64,000 nucleotides of DNA from Arthrobacter sp. U41 (GTDB lineage: Bacteria; Actinomycetota; Actinomycetes; Actinomycetales; Micrococcaceae), in NCBI RefSeq assembly GCF_001750145.1, contig NZ_CP015733.1, forward strand, positions 114,570-178,569, written 5' to 3'. Position numbers and translations under genes: made by a program. The notes beneath the pieces are model-generated. The model was not told where the DNA came from and ran no database searches. It saw only the letters and a list, made by a program, of their open reading frames with translations. Within the stretch, counting starts at the first letter, position 1. Each line of letters opens with the position of its first letter. Shown here piece after piece: positions 28,271 through 37,120 of the stretch.

Positions 28271-28609
28271 ATGAACGCCACACCGCAAGAAGCCCAGCTA
28301 GCCGTCAAGCGCGTCCTCGCAGAGGTCAACAAAGAACACGAAGCCGCCTACAGGGTCATCTTTGAAGCCGTAAAAATCTGCATCGCAGCAGGGATGAAGC
28401 GACAGGAAGCAGCGAACTTTCTCGATGTGCAGGCTCGAAGGATCGACCGCCGCGGACAGTACTTCAGGTCCCTCTTGGCAACCAAGGATCTTTTCCGCAG
28501 CGCCTTTCCCACCGAACGCGGTTCGGCCGCAGACGCTGAGACAGTGGACGACTTGGTTAGGCGGGCGTGGAACCGCGCCGAGCCGCGCCTGAAAACGACC
28601 CATATCTAG
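28271..28609 (+). CDS. Hypothetical 112-residue protein
   Basis: A small basic protein starting at ATG 28271 with aagga upstream, 11 bp after the membrane protein gene. It is mostly predicted helical (EAQLAVKRVLAEVNKEHEAA; VQARRIDRRGQYFRSLL) and contains a possible helix-turn-helix-like stretch, AGMKRQEAANFLDVQARRID. No family is recognised. Operon position suggests it belongs with the two genes before it. Confidence 0.6.
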   Translation: MNATPQEAQLAVKRVLAEVNKEHEAAYRVIFEAVKICIAAGMKRQEAANFLDVQARRIDRRGQYFRSLLATKDLFRSAFPTERGSAADAETVDDLVRRAWNRAEPRLKTTHI

Positions 28610-28676
28610 AATTCTGCTGAGATGTGACATATTGGAGCAATGATGTGTGGGACTGCCAAAATCAACGCCAACGGTT

Positions 28677-28694
28677 CCATGACGATGGTCATGG
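28677..28694. repeat. Short inverted repeat in the gap before the RHH gene
   Basis: Perfect 7-bp arms, ccatgac and gtcatgg, around a 4-base loop. It is the only clear structure in the roughly 275-bp gap 28610-28884. It may be an operator or weak hairpin upstream of the small DNA-binding protein. Confidence 0.3.
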
Positions 28695-28884
28695 TGTTGC
28701 GGTAAGTATGAGCCGCGACACGACGCCGTTTTCTGAAAACAAATCCCCAGACTTGCATTTACCCGGTGATAGTTTCAGAGCAGCCGTAAACAGAAAATGA
28801 CATCCACAGGTGCTGCGGCGGCAGGACGAACGATGAAGCACTACCGGCCTTCGGTTCCGGTACGAGATTCAAAGGACTTAGCAC

Positions 28885-29121
28885 ATGACGGCAGTAGCAG
28901 TTAACAGAGGCGGCGGACGCCCCAGCAAGGGCCTGCGCAAATTCATAGGCTTCAGAACGCAAGAACGCACTGCTGACGGCATTGCAAAGGTGGCGGCGGC
29001 GAAGGGCCTGACCGTTTCGGAGTACGTCCTGTCGGCCATTGAACCTAAGCTGCAGTCGGACCTTGCAGCGCTTGACCAGTACGAATATCAGCAGGAGCTC
29101 CCCATCCGCATAGCCTCTTAA
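28885..29121 (+). CDS. Small ribbon-helix-helix-like DNA-binding protein
   Basis: A 78-residue basic protein. KFIGFRTQERTADGIAKVAA could form the beta-strand and first helix and AKGLTVSEYVLSAIEPKLQ the rest of a ribbon-helix-helix fold, as in plasmid copy-number or mobilisation accessory proteins. It starts at ATG 28885 and is followed at once by a terminator hairpin and then the replication gene, so a role in controlling Rep is plausible. The fold is inferred by eye. Confidence 0.6.
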   Translation: MTAVAVNRGGGRPSKGLRKFIGFRTQERTADGIAKVAAAKGLTVSEYVLSAIEPKLQSDLAALDQYEYQQELPIRIAS

Positions 29122-29128
29122 AAAGAAG

Positions 29129-29151
29129 AAGGCCCGCACTAGGCGGGCCTT
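29129..29151 (+). terminator. Rho-independent terminator-like hairpin
   Basis: Arms aaggcccgc and gcgggcctt pair perfectly over nine bases around the loop actag, seven bases after the stop of the small DNA-binding protein. The T-run that follows is weak. It separates that gene from the replication gene. Confidence 0.75.
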
Positions 29152-29231
29152 CGAAGCTTTAGATTCACGATCCGGAATGCTTGCCGGCTGACAGATCGTA
29201 AATCGGATGAAAGTCCTTCACAGGGCTTCCT

Positions 29232-31172
29232 TTGTGTAACAAACCGGTCCTGCAAGACCGGGCCTTACTCATTGCCTCAAACAATCCCTCGAAAGGATTA
29301 GTCACCATCGTACATGAGTCCGCCCTGCCGTCCAGAGACTCCCTGAGTCGCGGCGTGTCTCCGGGGTCCAGTGAGTCCCCCTCCCAGGCTTGGTCGGCCC
29401 TGGCTTCGCTTCTCGCCGGACAGCCGCGCGTCAGGCTTTCACGCGACGGGGGAAAGTCTTATCCCCAGAAACACGAACGCGACCTGACACCCGGTCTACC
29501 GTTGGTTCCCGCAGCGGTGAGAATCTTCGGTAAAGACGGCACGTGCGCGGCGATCTTCCTCGACTTCGACTCGTCGGTCGCCGGTATCGATTGGGTGGAG
29601 GCAGACGTCCGCGCCGTTCAGTCCTGGCTACACAACTGTGGGGCTCGGTGGATCGAGGACTACTCCCCCAACGGTGGCCGTCATGTATACATCCCGCTCG
29701 CGCAGCGAGTCACCTTCTCTGAAGCGCGTGATCTTGTCGAGGCGCTGGGCACCCGGTACCGGACCCTGGACAAGACCCCGCACCAGAACCTCCTCCATGG
29801 CTGCATGCGCACACCCGGTTCGCCACACAAGAGGGGTGGCTATCAGGAACTCGCCATGAGCCTGTCGATGGCTTACGACATTGCCCGCCGGCCCAACAGC
29901 GCAGCGGTCTGGACCGCCCTGAACGCTGACCTGACAGGGGAGATCGGCGCCGTCCGTGCGCTCCGCCTCGAACAGACCTTTACGCCGGCGGCCTCCGAGG
30001 CCCCGAAACTCAAGCACCCTGCCGGCCGGATGTCCCGGGTGATGCAGCTGATGGCACAGACCGGGCTCTACGACTCAAACCGGTACGCCTCCGACTCGGA
30101 TGCCCGCCAGGCGATCATCACCGGTGCCGCGGCCGCCGGCCTGCAACTGACCGATGTGGAACGCCGGATGATGCAGGGCACCTGGCCTGGGCTGGCGTCC
30201 TTCTACGCCCGCTATGCCTCGCGGCACCGGGTCCCGGCCCTGCGCCGGGACTGGCTGAATGCGGTCAGGTACCTAAGCAAAGACCCCGGGTCCAGGGACG
30301 GGAAGAACAATGCCCGTATATCCCCCACAAGCCAGCCAGATACACAGCCCCCCGTTATACAAAGGAATTCGATTTCGACGAATCCTGATACTGAGCACCG
30401 GTTCATCAGGACGTGGCGAAATGCCCTCAGGCTGAAAGAGCAGGCGTACACGGATTCAAGGACGGGGCTGGCGAGGAGGATGGTCCTGAGGTCCCTGGGT
30501 GAAGCTGCACACATGACGGCCTCCCGGTTTGTTGAATTCGGTGTCCGCTCTATTGCGGTTGCTACCGGGCTGGATCACACGACCGTCGGGGGGCATCTGA
30601 GAGCATTGCGCGGCGAAAATGGCCGTTTGGTGACGTTGGTGGAACAGGGGCGCGGCACCAAGGGTGACCTCTACATGCTCACCGTTCCAGAGGAACTGAA
30701 GACGGCGGCCGAAGATCTCACCTGGAGGAAGGGGAAGATCCATGCCCTGCGGCCTGTGTTCCGGGAACTCGGATTGCCGGCGGCCTTCGTTTACGAAGCA
30801 CTGGAACACTCCCCCGGCCTGTCGACGGCAGATATCGTGACGCTGACAAGGCTTTCCCGGACAGCTGTCAATGAAGCACTCGAGGTGATGGCCGCCTGGA
30901 ACATGATCGCCCGTGACACCACACGGGCTTGGTCCGTGGTGGCAACCACATCATTGAAGGACCTCGCCGAACACTTCGGTGTGCTGGAAGCCGTCGCGGC
31001 GCAGCTGCAGCGCTACCGGATCGAACGGATCCTCTGGAAGGAATGGCTAGCCAAGAACGTCAACACCGTCTTGGAGCTCCTCTCCCCCGGCGAAGACTAC
31101 CCATGGGAGGCATTTGAGGGCCCACCGGATGAATGGGCCCTCGCTGACATGGCGTTCACGAGGGCCGGCTGA
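29232..31172 (+). CDS. Plasmid replication protein with primase (AEP) domain
   Basis: A 646-residue protein whose N-terminal half is an archaeo-eukaryotic primase/polymerase-like domain. The metal-binding pair is in IFLDFDSS (Asp111, Asp113) and the conserved His in PNGGRHVYIPL (His151), followed by SPHKRGGYQEL. The C-terminal third has winged-helix features (STADIVTLTRLSRTAVNEAL). Such primase-type Rep proteins initiate replication of actinobacterial plasmids. It lies immediately before a long palindrome array and a partition operon. The true start is unclear: TTG 29232 is the most upstream possibility and there is no good ATG. Confidence 0.75.
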   Translation: MCNKPVLQDRALLIASNNPSKGLVTIVHESALPSRDSLSRGVSPGSSESPSQAWSALASLLAGQPRVRLSRDGGKSYPQKHERDLTPGLPLVPAAVRIFGKDGTCAAIFLDFDSSVAGIDWVEADVRAVQSWLHNCGARWIEDYSPNGGRHVYIPLAQRVTFSEARDLVEALGTRYRTLDKTPHQNLLHGCMRTPGSPHKRGGYQELAMSLSMAYDIARRPNSAAVWTALNADLTGEIGAVRALRLEQTFTPAASEAPKLKHPAGRMSRVMQLMAQTGLYDSNRYASDSDARQAIITGAAAAGLQLTDVERRMMQGTWPGLASFYARYASRHRVPALRRDWLNAVRYLSKDPGSRDGKNNARISPTSQPDTQPPVIQRNSISTNPDTEHRFIRTWRNALRLKEQAYTDSRTGLARRMVLRSLGEAAHMTASRFVEFGVRSIAVATGLDHTTVGGHLRALRGENGRLVTLVEQGRGTKGDLYMLTVPEELKTAAEDLTWRKGKIHALRPVFRELGLPAAFVYEALEHSPGLSTADIVTLTRLSRTAVNEALEVMAAWNMIARDTTRAWSVVATTSLKDLAEHFGVLEAVAAQLQRYRIERILWKEWLAKNVNTVLELLSPGEDYPWEAFEGPPDEWALADMAFTRAG

Positions 31173-31318
31173 ATTTCGTCGACGGATCACGTTCCGATAC
31201 GGCTCCTTGTAGTCGGATTTCCCACACTTCCCGAGGGACAAATTCGCCGGCCGGGTGCCGGCCGCAGCCAGACCAGCCCACTCCCCCACCTCTCTGCGTA
31301 GCGCCGAACGCGAGTGTT

Positions 31319-32416
31319 TGCGCAAATGGTTCCATTTGTGCAATACGTATACCCCTAAGCCATTCGCCCGCCGGCGCCCCGAATGGCTACGGCCCGTGTC
31401 TACGAGCAGCTTCCGGCCCGTTCCCGTGGGGCTGCGCAATGCCACCAGTATCCGATATTCGCAAATACCACTATTTCTGGTGGCCACCGTCGACCCAGGC
31501 CGCTGGCCCCCGGGCGGGTCGGGGCATCCGATTTCAGCAAATGGTTGTACTTCCTCAACTTCGCAAATGGTTCTATTTGCACGTCGGCATCGGTGAGAAG
31601 CATCGAATCAGGCGCTGCGGAAAAAACGCCAACCACCGCTATCAGTCCGGGGCCCTGTGGAGCTCGTGCAGGTTCCGCGTCGATCTTGTGGTGGGACGAA
31701 CAGAATGTCTGATCTCACACCTCTGGGCCGGCTGCAAAGTTGCAGGTCGTGTTCGTATCCACTGAGCCTCCAGCCTGGCGTAGGGGGGCGGACGAGGAAA
31801 CCCAGGGAACTATGCCACTATTTGCGTAAACGGAACGTTTTGCGATCGATGTGAGAGTGCCGCAAATACCACCATTGGAGGCTAGAGAAACAAATGCTCA
31901 AACTGTACTGTTTGCGGGAATGGTGCCGAAGGGACACATTGAGCCCGATGCGCAAATCCCACCTTTCTGCGCTGTTCGTAAGTACCACCACTTGATTCTG
32001 AAGGATCATCGCCCAGACAATCCGATCTCCCGCAGATGCGACTGCCCGTGCAGTCGCAGTAGCTTTCAGCAAGCACCATCCTGAGGACGCAAATGGAACC
32101 ATTTGCGCATAATTGATCTAACAAGGTCACAAGGCAGTCAGCGTCCTAGCACTTCCGTGCTACAAGGTAGGGGCGGCCCAAGTGGAGATACCACCTAGTG
32201 GCACTCCCTGGTTCCAGTCCGGCAGGGTAACAAGCCGAATGCGGAACAAATGGTTCCATTTTCGCATTGGCATGAGTCACTCTTTGAGTGGCATATGGGC
32301 ACATCGTGGGCTCCTAACATTCCACACTGATGGGGAGATAGGTAGTATTTCCGCAAACTAGGCATATGGAACCATTTGCGTGAAAGAGGGCATAAGCAGG
32401 AAAAGAACTATTTGCG
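31319..32416. repeat. Array of CAAATGG-NN-CCATTTG palindromes (origin/partition site)
   Basis: The gap between rep and parA (31173-32562) has no gene but holds many copies of one palindrome, consensus cgcaaatggttccatttgcg. Good copies: 31319-31342, 31562-31581, 31824-31844, 31950-31972, 32088-32107 (perfect 9-bp arms), 32246-32266 and 32363-32380. Weaker copies or half-sites: 31461-31477, 31537-31543, 31817-31826, 31859-31875, 31899-31914 and 32408-32416. Repeated sites beside Rep and ParA are what replication iterons or a ParB/RHH centromere look like. The region is also relatively AT-rich, suiting an origin. Confidence 0.8.
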
Positions 32417-32562
32417 TCGACACTCCGCGTGGCACACGGGCAGACTGGAGGTACGCCGCTAGTCTGGTGTCATCGGCTGCTGGCCCGATGAGTTCCCGCC
32501 ACATGCGGGCCTTCTGCCGCACCGTTTTTCGACCAGCAGTGCAACGGAAGGTACCCCAGAGT

Positions 32563-33387
32563 ATGTCGGCAAAAATCATCGCCGTTTGCAACCAAAAAGG
32601 TGGCGTCGGCAAGACAACGCTAGTGACAGGCCTGGCTGAGGTGTTTTCCAGGACACTCGGTAAGAGGGTCCTTGTCATTGACGCTGACCCGCAGTACAAC
32701 GTGACCTCGGCCCTTGGCGTGACGGAACCGGAGTTCACTCTCAACGACGTTCTTTACGGCGACGAGTCGAACAACCAGAAGATCATGGCTGGTGTCGCAG
32801 GCGACGCCATCATGCCGGCGGGGGAGGCCTGGCAACCCCGAGCCGACAAGAACGAGGACTTCCCGCGACTTGATCTGATCGCGGCCGAACGCAACCTGGC
32901 CTCTCGCGAACGCGATTCCATGATGGCCCGCGAACACCGTCTGCGGATCGCCCTGAAGGGTGTCGCGGATGAATATGACATCGTCCTGATTGATTGCGCA
33001 CCCTCGCTCGGTCTGCTGACTGTCAACGCCCTGACGGCGGCCACGCATGCCCTGCTGATCACCGAGCCCCGGGTCGCCTCCGTCGAGGGGCTTTCGGAGA
33101 TCGTCACAACAATCGGGGAAGTGCAGGAGAACCTGAACGAGAATATTGAACTCCTGGGTGTCATCGTCAACAAACAGAAGAAGCGGGCTGACCAGATGCA
33201 CTGGATTGAGAAGATCAACGCTAACTTTGGGGACCTTGTCTTCGAGCCGATGCTTCAGGACCGCGAAGTGTTCGCCAAGGCGCAGGCCGCCTCGCAGCCG
33301 CTGCGTGCATGGGGTTCAGAAGCTGCCCCTCACCGTGCCGACTTGGTTCAGCTGGCCACTCTGATCTGGAAAGGCGCAGAGGCATGA
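32563..33387 (+). CDS. parA: ParA partition ATPase
   Basis: A 274-residue ParA/Soj-family ATPase with an intact deviant Walker A (CNQKGGVGKTTLV, residues 9-21), VLVIDADPQYN and IVLIDCAPSLG. It should drive plasmid segregation with a centromere-binding partner. The start is ATG 32563 (ggaagg about 12 bases upstream); an upstream in-frame start would extend into the palindrome array without any ParA similarity. It overlaps the next gene by four bases (ATGA). Confidence 0.93.
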   Translation: MSAKIIAVCNQKGGVGKTTLVTGLAEVFSRTLGKRVLVIDADPQYNVTSALGVTEPEFTLNDVLYGDESNNQKIMAGVAGDAIMPAGEAWQPRADKNEDFPRLDLIAAERNLASRERDSMMAREHRLRIALKGVADEYDIVLIDCAPSLGLLTVNALTAATHALLITEPRVASVEGLSEIVTTIGEVQENLNENIELLGVIVNKQKKRADQMHWIEKINANFGDLVFEPMLQDREVFAKAQAASQPLRAWGSEAAPHRADLVQLATLIWKGAEA

Positions 33388-34052
33388 AGCGCCCAGGACC
33401 CGCACCCGAACGAGGTGGGACCCCGAGCGCTCTGGACGCCGTCCGTAAACGCTCAGGACTGACGAAGGCCCGCAACACCAGCGTCATTGCGGACATGACG
33501 CGCGTAGAGCAGCCGGTGGGGGAGTCCCAGCCTGCAGCGCTGATCGCAGTCCCGGCCCCTGTGGCTAAGCCTGAGCAATCCACAGCAGCAGCAGCTGTAC
33601 CGGCACCCGCACCGGCTCCGACGGAGGTAGTACCGGCTCAGCAGGCTTCAGCAGTTCAAATTCCTGTCGTTCAGGCGCCGGCAGCCCAGCAGGCCGTCCC
33701 GCAACAGGCACCCGCCCAACAGCCACAGCCACAGCCAGTGGTTCACACACAGCCCGTTCAGCAGGGTCCGCAATATTCCCAGGCACTTCTCCGCCAGCCC
33801 GCACCGGAGGCGCTGGAGCCGGAGAAGAAGATGTACCGGAAGACAAGTTTCTTCCAGTCCAAGGAATCAGGCGCCAGGATGCGTTCCGCCTACATGGCAA
33901 CCCGCCACCTGACCGGCTCCAGGACGCTCTCGGACTTCATCCTTGCCGCCGTGGAGCGTGAGGTCGAAGCCCTGGAGCGACAGTACAACGAGGGGAACCT
34001 GTTCACCGCTGACCCCGGCAGTGTTCCCCGAGGCAGACCCCTAGAGATCTAG
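33384..34052 (+). CDS. Centromere-binding partner of ParA (RHH-type, ParB-like)
   Basis: A 222-residue protein. The first 150 residues are low-complexity, rich in Pro, Ala and Gln. The C-terminal 60 (TSFFQSKESGARMRSAYMAT, then TLSDFILAAVEREVEALERQ) looks like a ribbon-helix-helix DNA-binding domain. Translational overlap with parA and the neighbouring palindromes suggest that it binds those sites and stimulates ParA. No classical ParB HTH domain is present. Confidence 0.72.
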   Translation: MKRPGPAPERGGTPSALDAVRKRSGLTKARNTSVIADMTRVEQPVGESQPAALIAVPAPVAKPEQSTAAAAVPAPAPAPTEVVPAQQASAVQIPVVQAPAAQQAVPQQAPAQQPQPQPVVHTQPVQQGPQYSQALLRQPAPEALEPEKKMYRKTSFFQSKESGARMRSAYMATRHLTGSRTLSDFILAAVEREVEALERQYNEGNLFTADPGSVPRGRPLEI

Positions 34053-34098
34053 GGCGCTACGTGAAGTAGTCCGGGAGTGTCATCAGCTCGGCATGCAG

Positions 34099-34390
34099 CT
34101 ATTCAGCCGTAGGGTCCTGCTCCTCGTACCCGTGGTGTACGAATTTCGGCAGCATGGAGTAGGCCTCCTCGGCAGCCGTGGCCGGCAAGATATGTGGGTC
34201 CTTGTCTTGGGAGCGGTTGTCAGCTCCGCCAGCCTCACTGGAGTCAAGCGGTTCTGTGGAAGATGACTTCGCTACGGTCCCTCCGGTAAGTCCCCGGAAC
34301 GACTTGCCCGCTTCCGCGAGTAGGTGGCTGCCGATCGGTGGCGGTCCTCTAACACGAAGGTCCTTCCGGGTGGGGTATACCTCAAGAGGA
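34099..34390 (-). pseudogene. Possible remnant coding region
   Basis: An open minus-strand frame without a start codon. It reads ILPATAAEEAYSMLPKFVHH and GYEEQDPTAE before a TAG at 34099-34101, after which the same frame continues LHAELMTLPDYFT to another stop. The composition looks protein-like, so it may be the end of a lost gene with a late nonsense change. No family can be named. The rest of 34053-34501 shows nothing else. Confidence 0.28.
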
Positions 34391-34501
34391 CGTCGGGACA
34401 GCGACTGACCGTCATGTCAGGTTGGGGCAGTCTTCTGGTTCCTCGACACTCGACGTCGGGGTCTTAGGGTTCAATCTGACACGCTTCGTTGGGAGGTCGT
34501 C

Positions 34502-35080
34502 ATGGCTGGGCATCGCATTGGACACATCGGGGTCAGCAGCCTGGAGCAGAATACTCAGCGGCAGCTCAGGGACATCCAACTGGACCCGCATTCTCACGGA
34601 CGACTCCTCGGGCAAGTACACCGGACGCCCCCAGCTCGAGGAGCTGCTGCGCTTCATCCGAGAGGAGGACGCCCTGGTCTTGCACAGCATGGACCGGCTC
34701 GCACGGAATATAGATGACTTGCGTTCCGTGGCGAAGAGGCTCACGACAAGGGCGTCCGAATCGAGTTCCTCATGGAACGGATGGTCTTCAACGGGGACGA
34801 TTCCCCGCCGGCGAATCTGATGCTTTCGGTGATGGGGGAGTCCGCCGACTTGGAGCGTGCGCTGATCGGTAAACACCAGTGGGAAGGGATAACTGGCCAA
34901 ATCCGTGGGGTCTACCTCGGACGCCGGAAAGCACTCTTGCTCGAGAAGGCAGGGGAGCTGCGCCGACGGGCGGGCGGGGGGAGCAGAAGACCGGCGTGGA
35001 CCGGGAAAACGGCGTCAGCCGCGAAACCCTTACGGGTACCTCGGGACAGACAGCCCAGCGCAGCGCCAGTAACCGGTATT
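34502..35080 (+). pseudogene. Serine recombinase (Tn3-resolvase type), frameshifted
   Basis: A resolvase/invertase in at least four pieces: MAGHRIGHIGVSSLEQNTQR with the catalytic Ser, then DDSSGKYTGRPQLEELLRFI with LVLHSMDRLARNIDDLRSVA, then GVRIEFLMERMVFNGDDSPP with ANLMLSVMGESADLERALI, and finally KTGVDRENGVSRETL, the C-terminal helix-turn-helix. Changes of frame occur near 34590, 34745 and 34970. Every domain is still present and in order. As written it cannot give a functional recombinase. Confidence 0.75.
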
Positions 35081-35091
35081 AAAACAAACCA

Positions 35092-35119
35092 AGGCCAGAA
35101 CTCGAATAAGTTCTGGCCT
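35092..35119. terminator. Bidirectional terminator between resolvase remnant and lsr2
   Basis: Perfect 10-bp arms, aggccagaac and gttctggcct, with an 8-base loop. It lies between two convergent genes and could serve both. The A-rich stretch on its left (ttaaaacaaacca) would give a U-rich tail for the minus-strand transcript. Confidence 0.8.
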
Positions 35120-35211
35120 CGATTGTGTCTCCTAAGCGATCCACAGATGGTTTCTGCGATTGACCCAACCAATATCAGCCGGTTGAACTCCGAATCTGGG
35201 TGGTACTGCCC

Positions 35212-35523
35212 TTAGTGCGCGGCTTCGTACGTTTCCATGATGTCAGCCTGGATACGGCCGCGGGTATTGACCGGCAGGCCCTGGCCGACCGCCCACAGCC
35301 GGACTTCGCGGGCATTGGAGGAAGCTGGACGAGCTGTCCGAGCCCGCCCGCCGGTCTTCCGGGCTGCTTTGGTGTAGCGGCTGAATACTTCGCGCAGTTC
35401 CCGTGCATGAGAATCATTGAGATCGATTGCGTATTCGACGCCGTCGAGGGCAAACGAAAGTGTCTCACTTGCCTTGGAGCTGTCGAAGTCATCTTCCAAA
35501 AGGGTTACTACTCTTTGTGCCAT
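35212..35523 (-). CDS. lsr2: Lsr2 nucleoid-associated protein
   Basis: A 103-residue Lsr2. The N-terminal dimerisation domain is MAQRVVTLLEDDFDSSKASE with FALDGVEYAIDLND, and the C-terminal DNA-binding domain is VRLWAVGQGLPVNTRGRIQA with the AT-hook-like RGR at 88-90. Lsr2 coats AT-rich, often foreign, DNA and silences it in actinobacteria. The start is ATG 35523; the frame could be extended but the similarity begins here. A plasmid copy may mute the plasmid's own genes in a new host. It is divergent from the second parA. Confidence 0.92.
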   Translation of the reverse strand: MAQRVVTLLEDDFDSSKASETLSFALDGVEYAIDLNDSHARELREVFSRYTKAARKTGGRARTARPASSNAREVRLWAVGQGLPVNTRGRIQADIMETYEAAH

Positions 35524-35702
35524 ACGAAAAGCATATGGCTTCGTACTTGGGTCGGATGACCGTTCGTTGCTAACGAATCTCAGGGGGAATTCCAAGGGAT
35601 TTAGCGGTGCCAAGGAGACTTTCGCTGGCCCGCTCGACATGGAAAATGGGATAGAAGAATCCTGGTGCGGCATGACCGGGAGCTGGCCGCTCCCGGCGCC
35701 TG

Positions 35703-36533
35703 GTGGCCAACCTAGGTGGACTCCTCGCTGGGGGCGGATCGCGTGTGCTCCTCGTGGATCTTGACCCTCAAGGAAACCTTGCCGAGGTCCTCGGCTACGC
35801 CGACCAGGGTGACGGCGGCAGGAATCCGGCGGCTTCGTTATGTTTCGGGGGAGAGCCGGACCTGTTGACCGGCGTCCGACCTAATCTGGATGTCATTGCC
35901 GGCGGCCCCCATCTCGATGATGCTGCGGCATTCCTTGGGGCTAAAGCCCAGAAGGATCGTGACGCTGCGCAGCTGGCTCTGGCGAAACTGCTTGCCGGCG
36001 TCGCGGGGGAGTACGATCTGGTCCTCCTGGACTGCCCGCCGGGAAATGAGCCTTTGCAGGCGGCCGCGGTAGCTGCCGCCCGTTACGCACTGGTGCCGCT
36101 GAAGACCGATATGTCCAGCCGTAAGGGTGTCGCCGCCGTCGCTGCGCGAATGGACAGCGTCGTCGGCCTCAATCCGTCCCTGGACCTACTGGGCGTCGTT
36201 CTCGTCGGTACCGGTACGAATTCCAAGCAGGTTAACAAGGTCACCCGCGACCATCTCACCGCCGATTTCGGCACAGACGAAGTGTGGTTCCCGATGAGCA
36301 TCCGCCACGCGGAGGCCACGGCCCAGGCGTGCCGTGAGCGTGGATTGTTGGCCCACGAGCTCGAGCGGGAGCTCAGCAAGGGACCGAAATGGTGGGAGGT
36401 CCTGCGCGGTGAAGCGAAGGCCGGACATGCAGGGCCAAAGTCGGCCTCGAGCGTGGCCGAAGACCTCCACGCTGTCGCCATGGAAGTGACCCGTCGGATC
36501 GCCGTCGCTGAATCCCAGGAGGTCAACGCGTGA
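35703..36533 (+). CDS. ParA-like ATPase lacking its P-loop
   Basis: A 276-residue ParA relative that starts at the ANLGGLLAGGGSRVLLVDLD segment, just after where the Walker A motif should be. Only 10 in-frame codons precede GTG 35703 before a TGA (35673-35675); these spell PGAGRSRRL, which lacks the catalytic lysine. The rest (LVLLDCPPGNEPLQAAAVAA, MSIRHAEATAQACRERG) is normal. So the 5' end has been lost or rearranged, and ATP binding by this protein is doubtful. It overlaps the following RHH gene (GTGA). Confidence 0.72.
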   Translation: MANLGGLLAGGGSRVLLVDLDPQGNLAEVLGYADQGDGGRNPAASLCFGGEPDLLTGVRPNLDVIAGGPHLDDAAAFLGAKAQKDRDAAQLALAKLLAGVAGEYDLVLLDCPPGNEPLQAAAVAAARYALVPLKTDMSSRKGVAAVAARMDSVVGLNPSLDLLGVVLVGTGTNSKQVNKVTRDHLTADFGTDEVWFPMSIRHAEATAQACRERGLLAHELERELSKGPKWWEVLRGEAKAGHAGPKSASSVAEDLHAVAMEVTRRIAVAESQEVNA

Positions 36534-36898
36534 GCGCCGAACCGACACCGAGCCGCCCCGCTCTCGGTCTGCCTCCGCGACGCACTGCAGCGCCGGCCGC
36601 TGAGGCGCCGCTGGCACGGATGCTCCCCGGACACAGGCCGGAGACGCCAAAGAAGGCAGAACCCAAAGAAGCCGAAACAGCGAATATGACGGTGAGTATC
36701 CTCGTCGCGCTGCGGAACCGGGCGCGGGCCGCGTACCGGGCGACCAGCTACGCCGAAGGAGATAACACCTGGAGTCACTTCGTGGCGAAGGCGATCGAAG
36801 CGGAGACAGCCCGCCGTGAAGTCGAACACAATGGGGGAGAGATGTACCCGTCCTGGGGTGAAAATCTTCCCGGGGGTCGGCGGCTCAAGGATAGCTGA
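36530..36898 (+). CDS. RHH-type partition partner of the second ParA
   Basis: A 122-residue protein with a Pro/Ala-rich N-terminus and a C-terminal ribbon-helix-helix-like segment (MTVSILVALRNRARAAYRAT, then TWSHFVAKAIEAETARREVE). The arrangement copies that of the first partition operon: GTGA overlap with parA, low-complexity start, DNA-binding end. It probably binds its own centromere, which was not identified. Confidence 0.68.
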   Translation: MSAEPTPSRPALGLPPRRTAAPAAEAPLARMLPGHRPETPKKAEPKEAETANMTVSILVALRNRARAAYRATSYAEGDNTWSHFVAKAIEAETARREVEHNGGEMYPSWGENLPGGRRLKDS

Positions 36899-37120
36899 AT
36901 AGCTGGGCCCGCTCAGCCTTCGCAATCGGTACAGAACGTGCGGATGCCCGCTGCCTGCGGGTCTATTGGGCATACGCGGAGTGCCTCCGCGCGAGTCCAG
37001 GACTCAAGCACGGAGGTTCCACGTAGGCGGCGAGGAATGTGACGTTGACCGCCCTGTCATGAAATGTGGCACTGTCGGCGAACGCTTGTTTTTAGTGATT
37101 CAAAGCGCTCTCGAGGGTTT
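36899..37120. other. Gap without a recognised gene
   Basis: Between the partition gene and the start of the 893-bp inverted repeat. No convincing coding frame, hairpin or promoter was recognised here. Confidence 0.5.

Noticed and set aside
31319..32416. Possible CRISPR array in the repeat-rich gap
   Set aside because: The repeats are palindromic, variable and irregularly spaced, with no constant spacers and no cas genes.
34178..34408. A plus-strand 76-codon frame
   Set aside because: No similarity or good start; the opposite strand reads more like protein, and that was listed only as a weak remnant.
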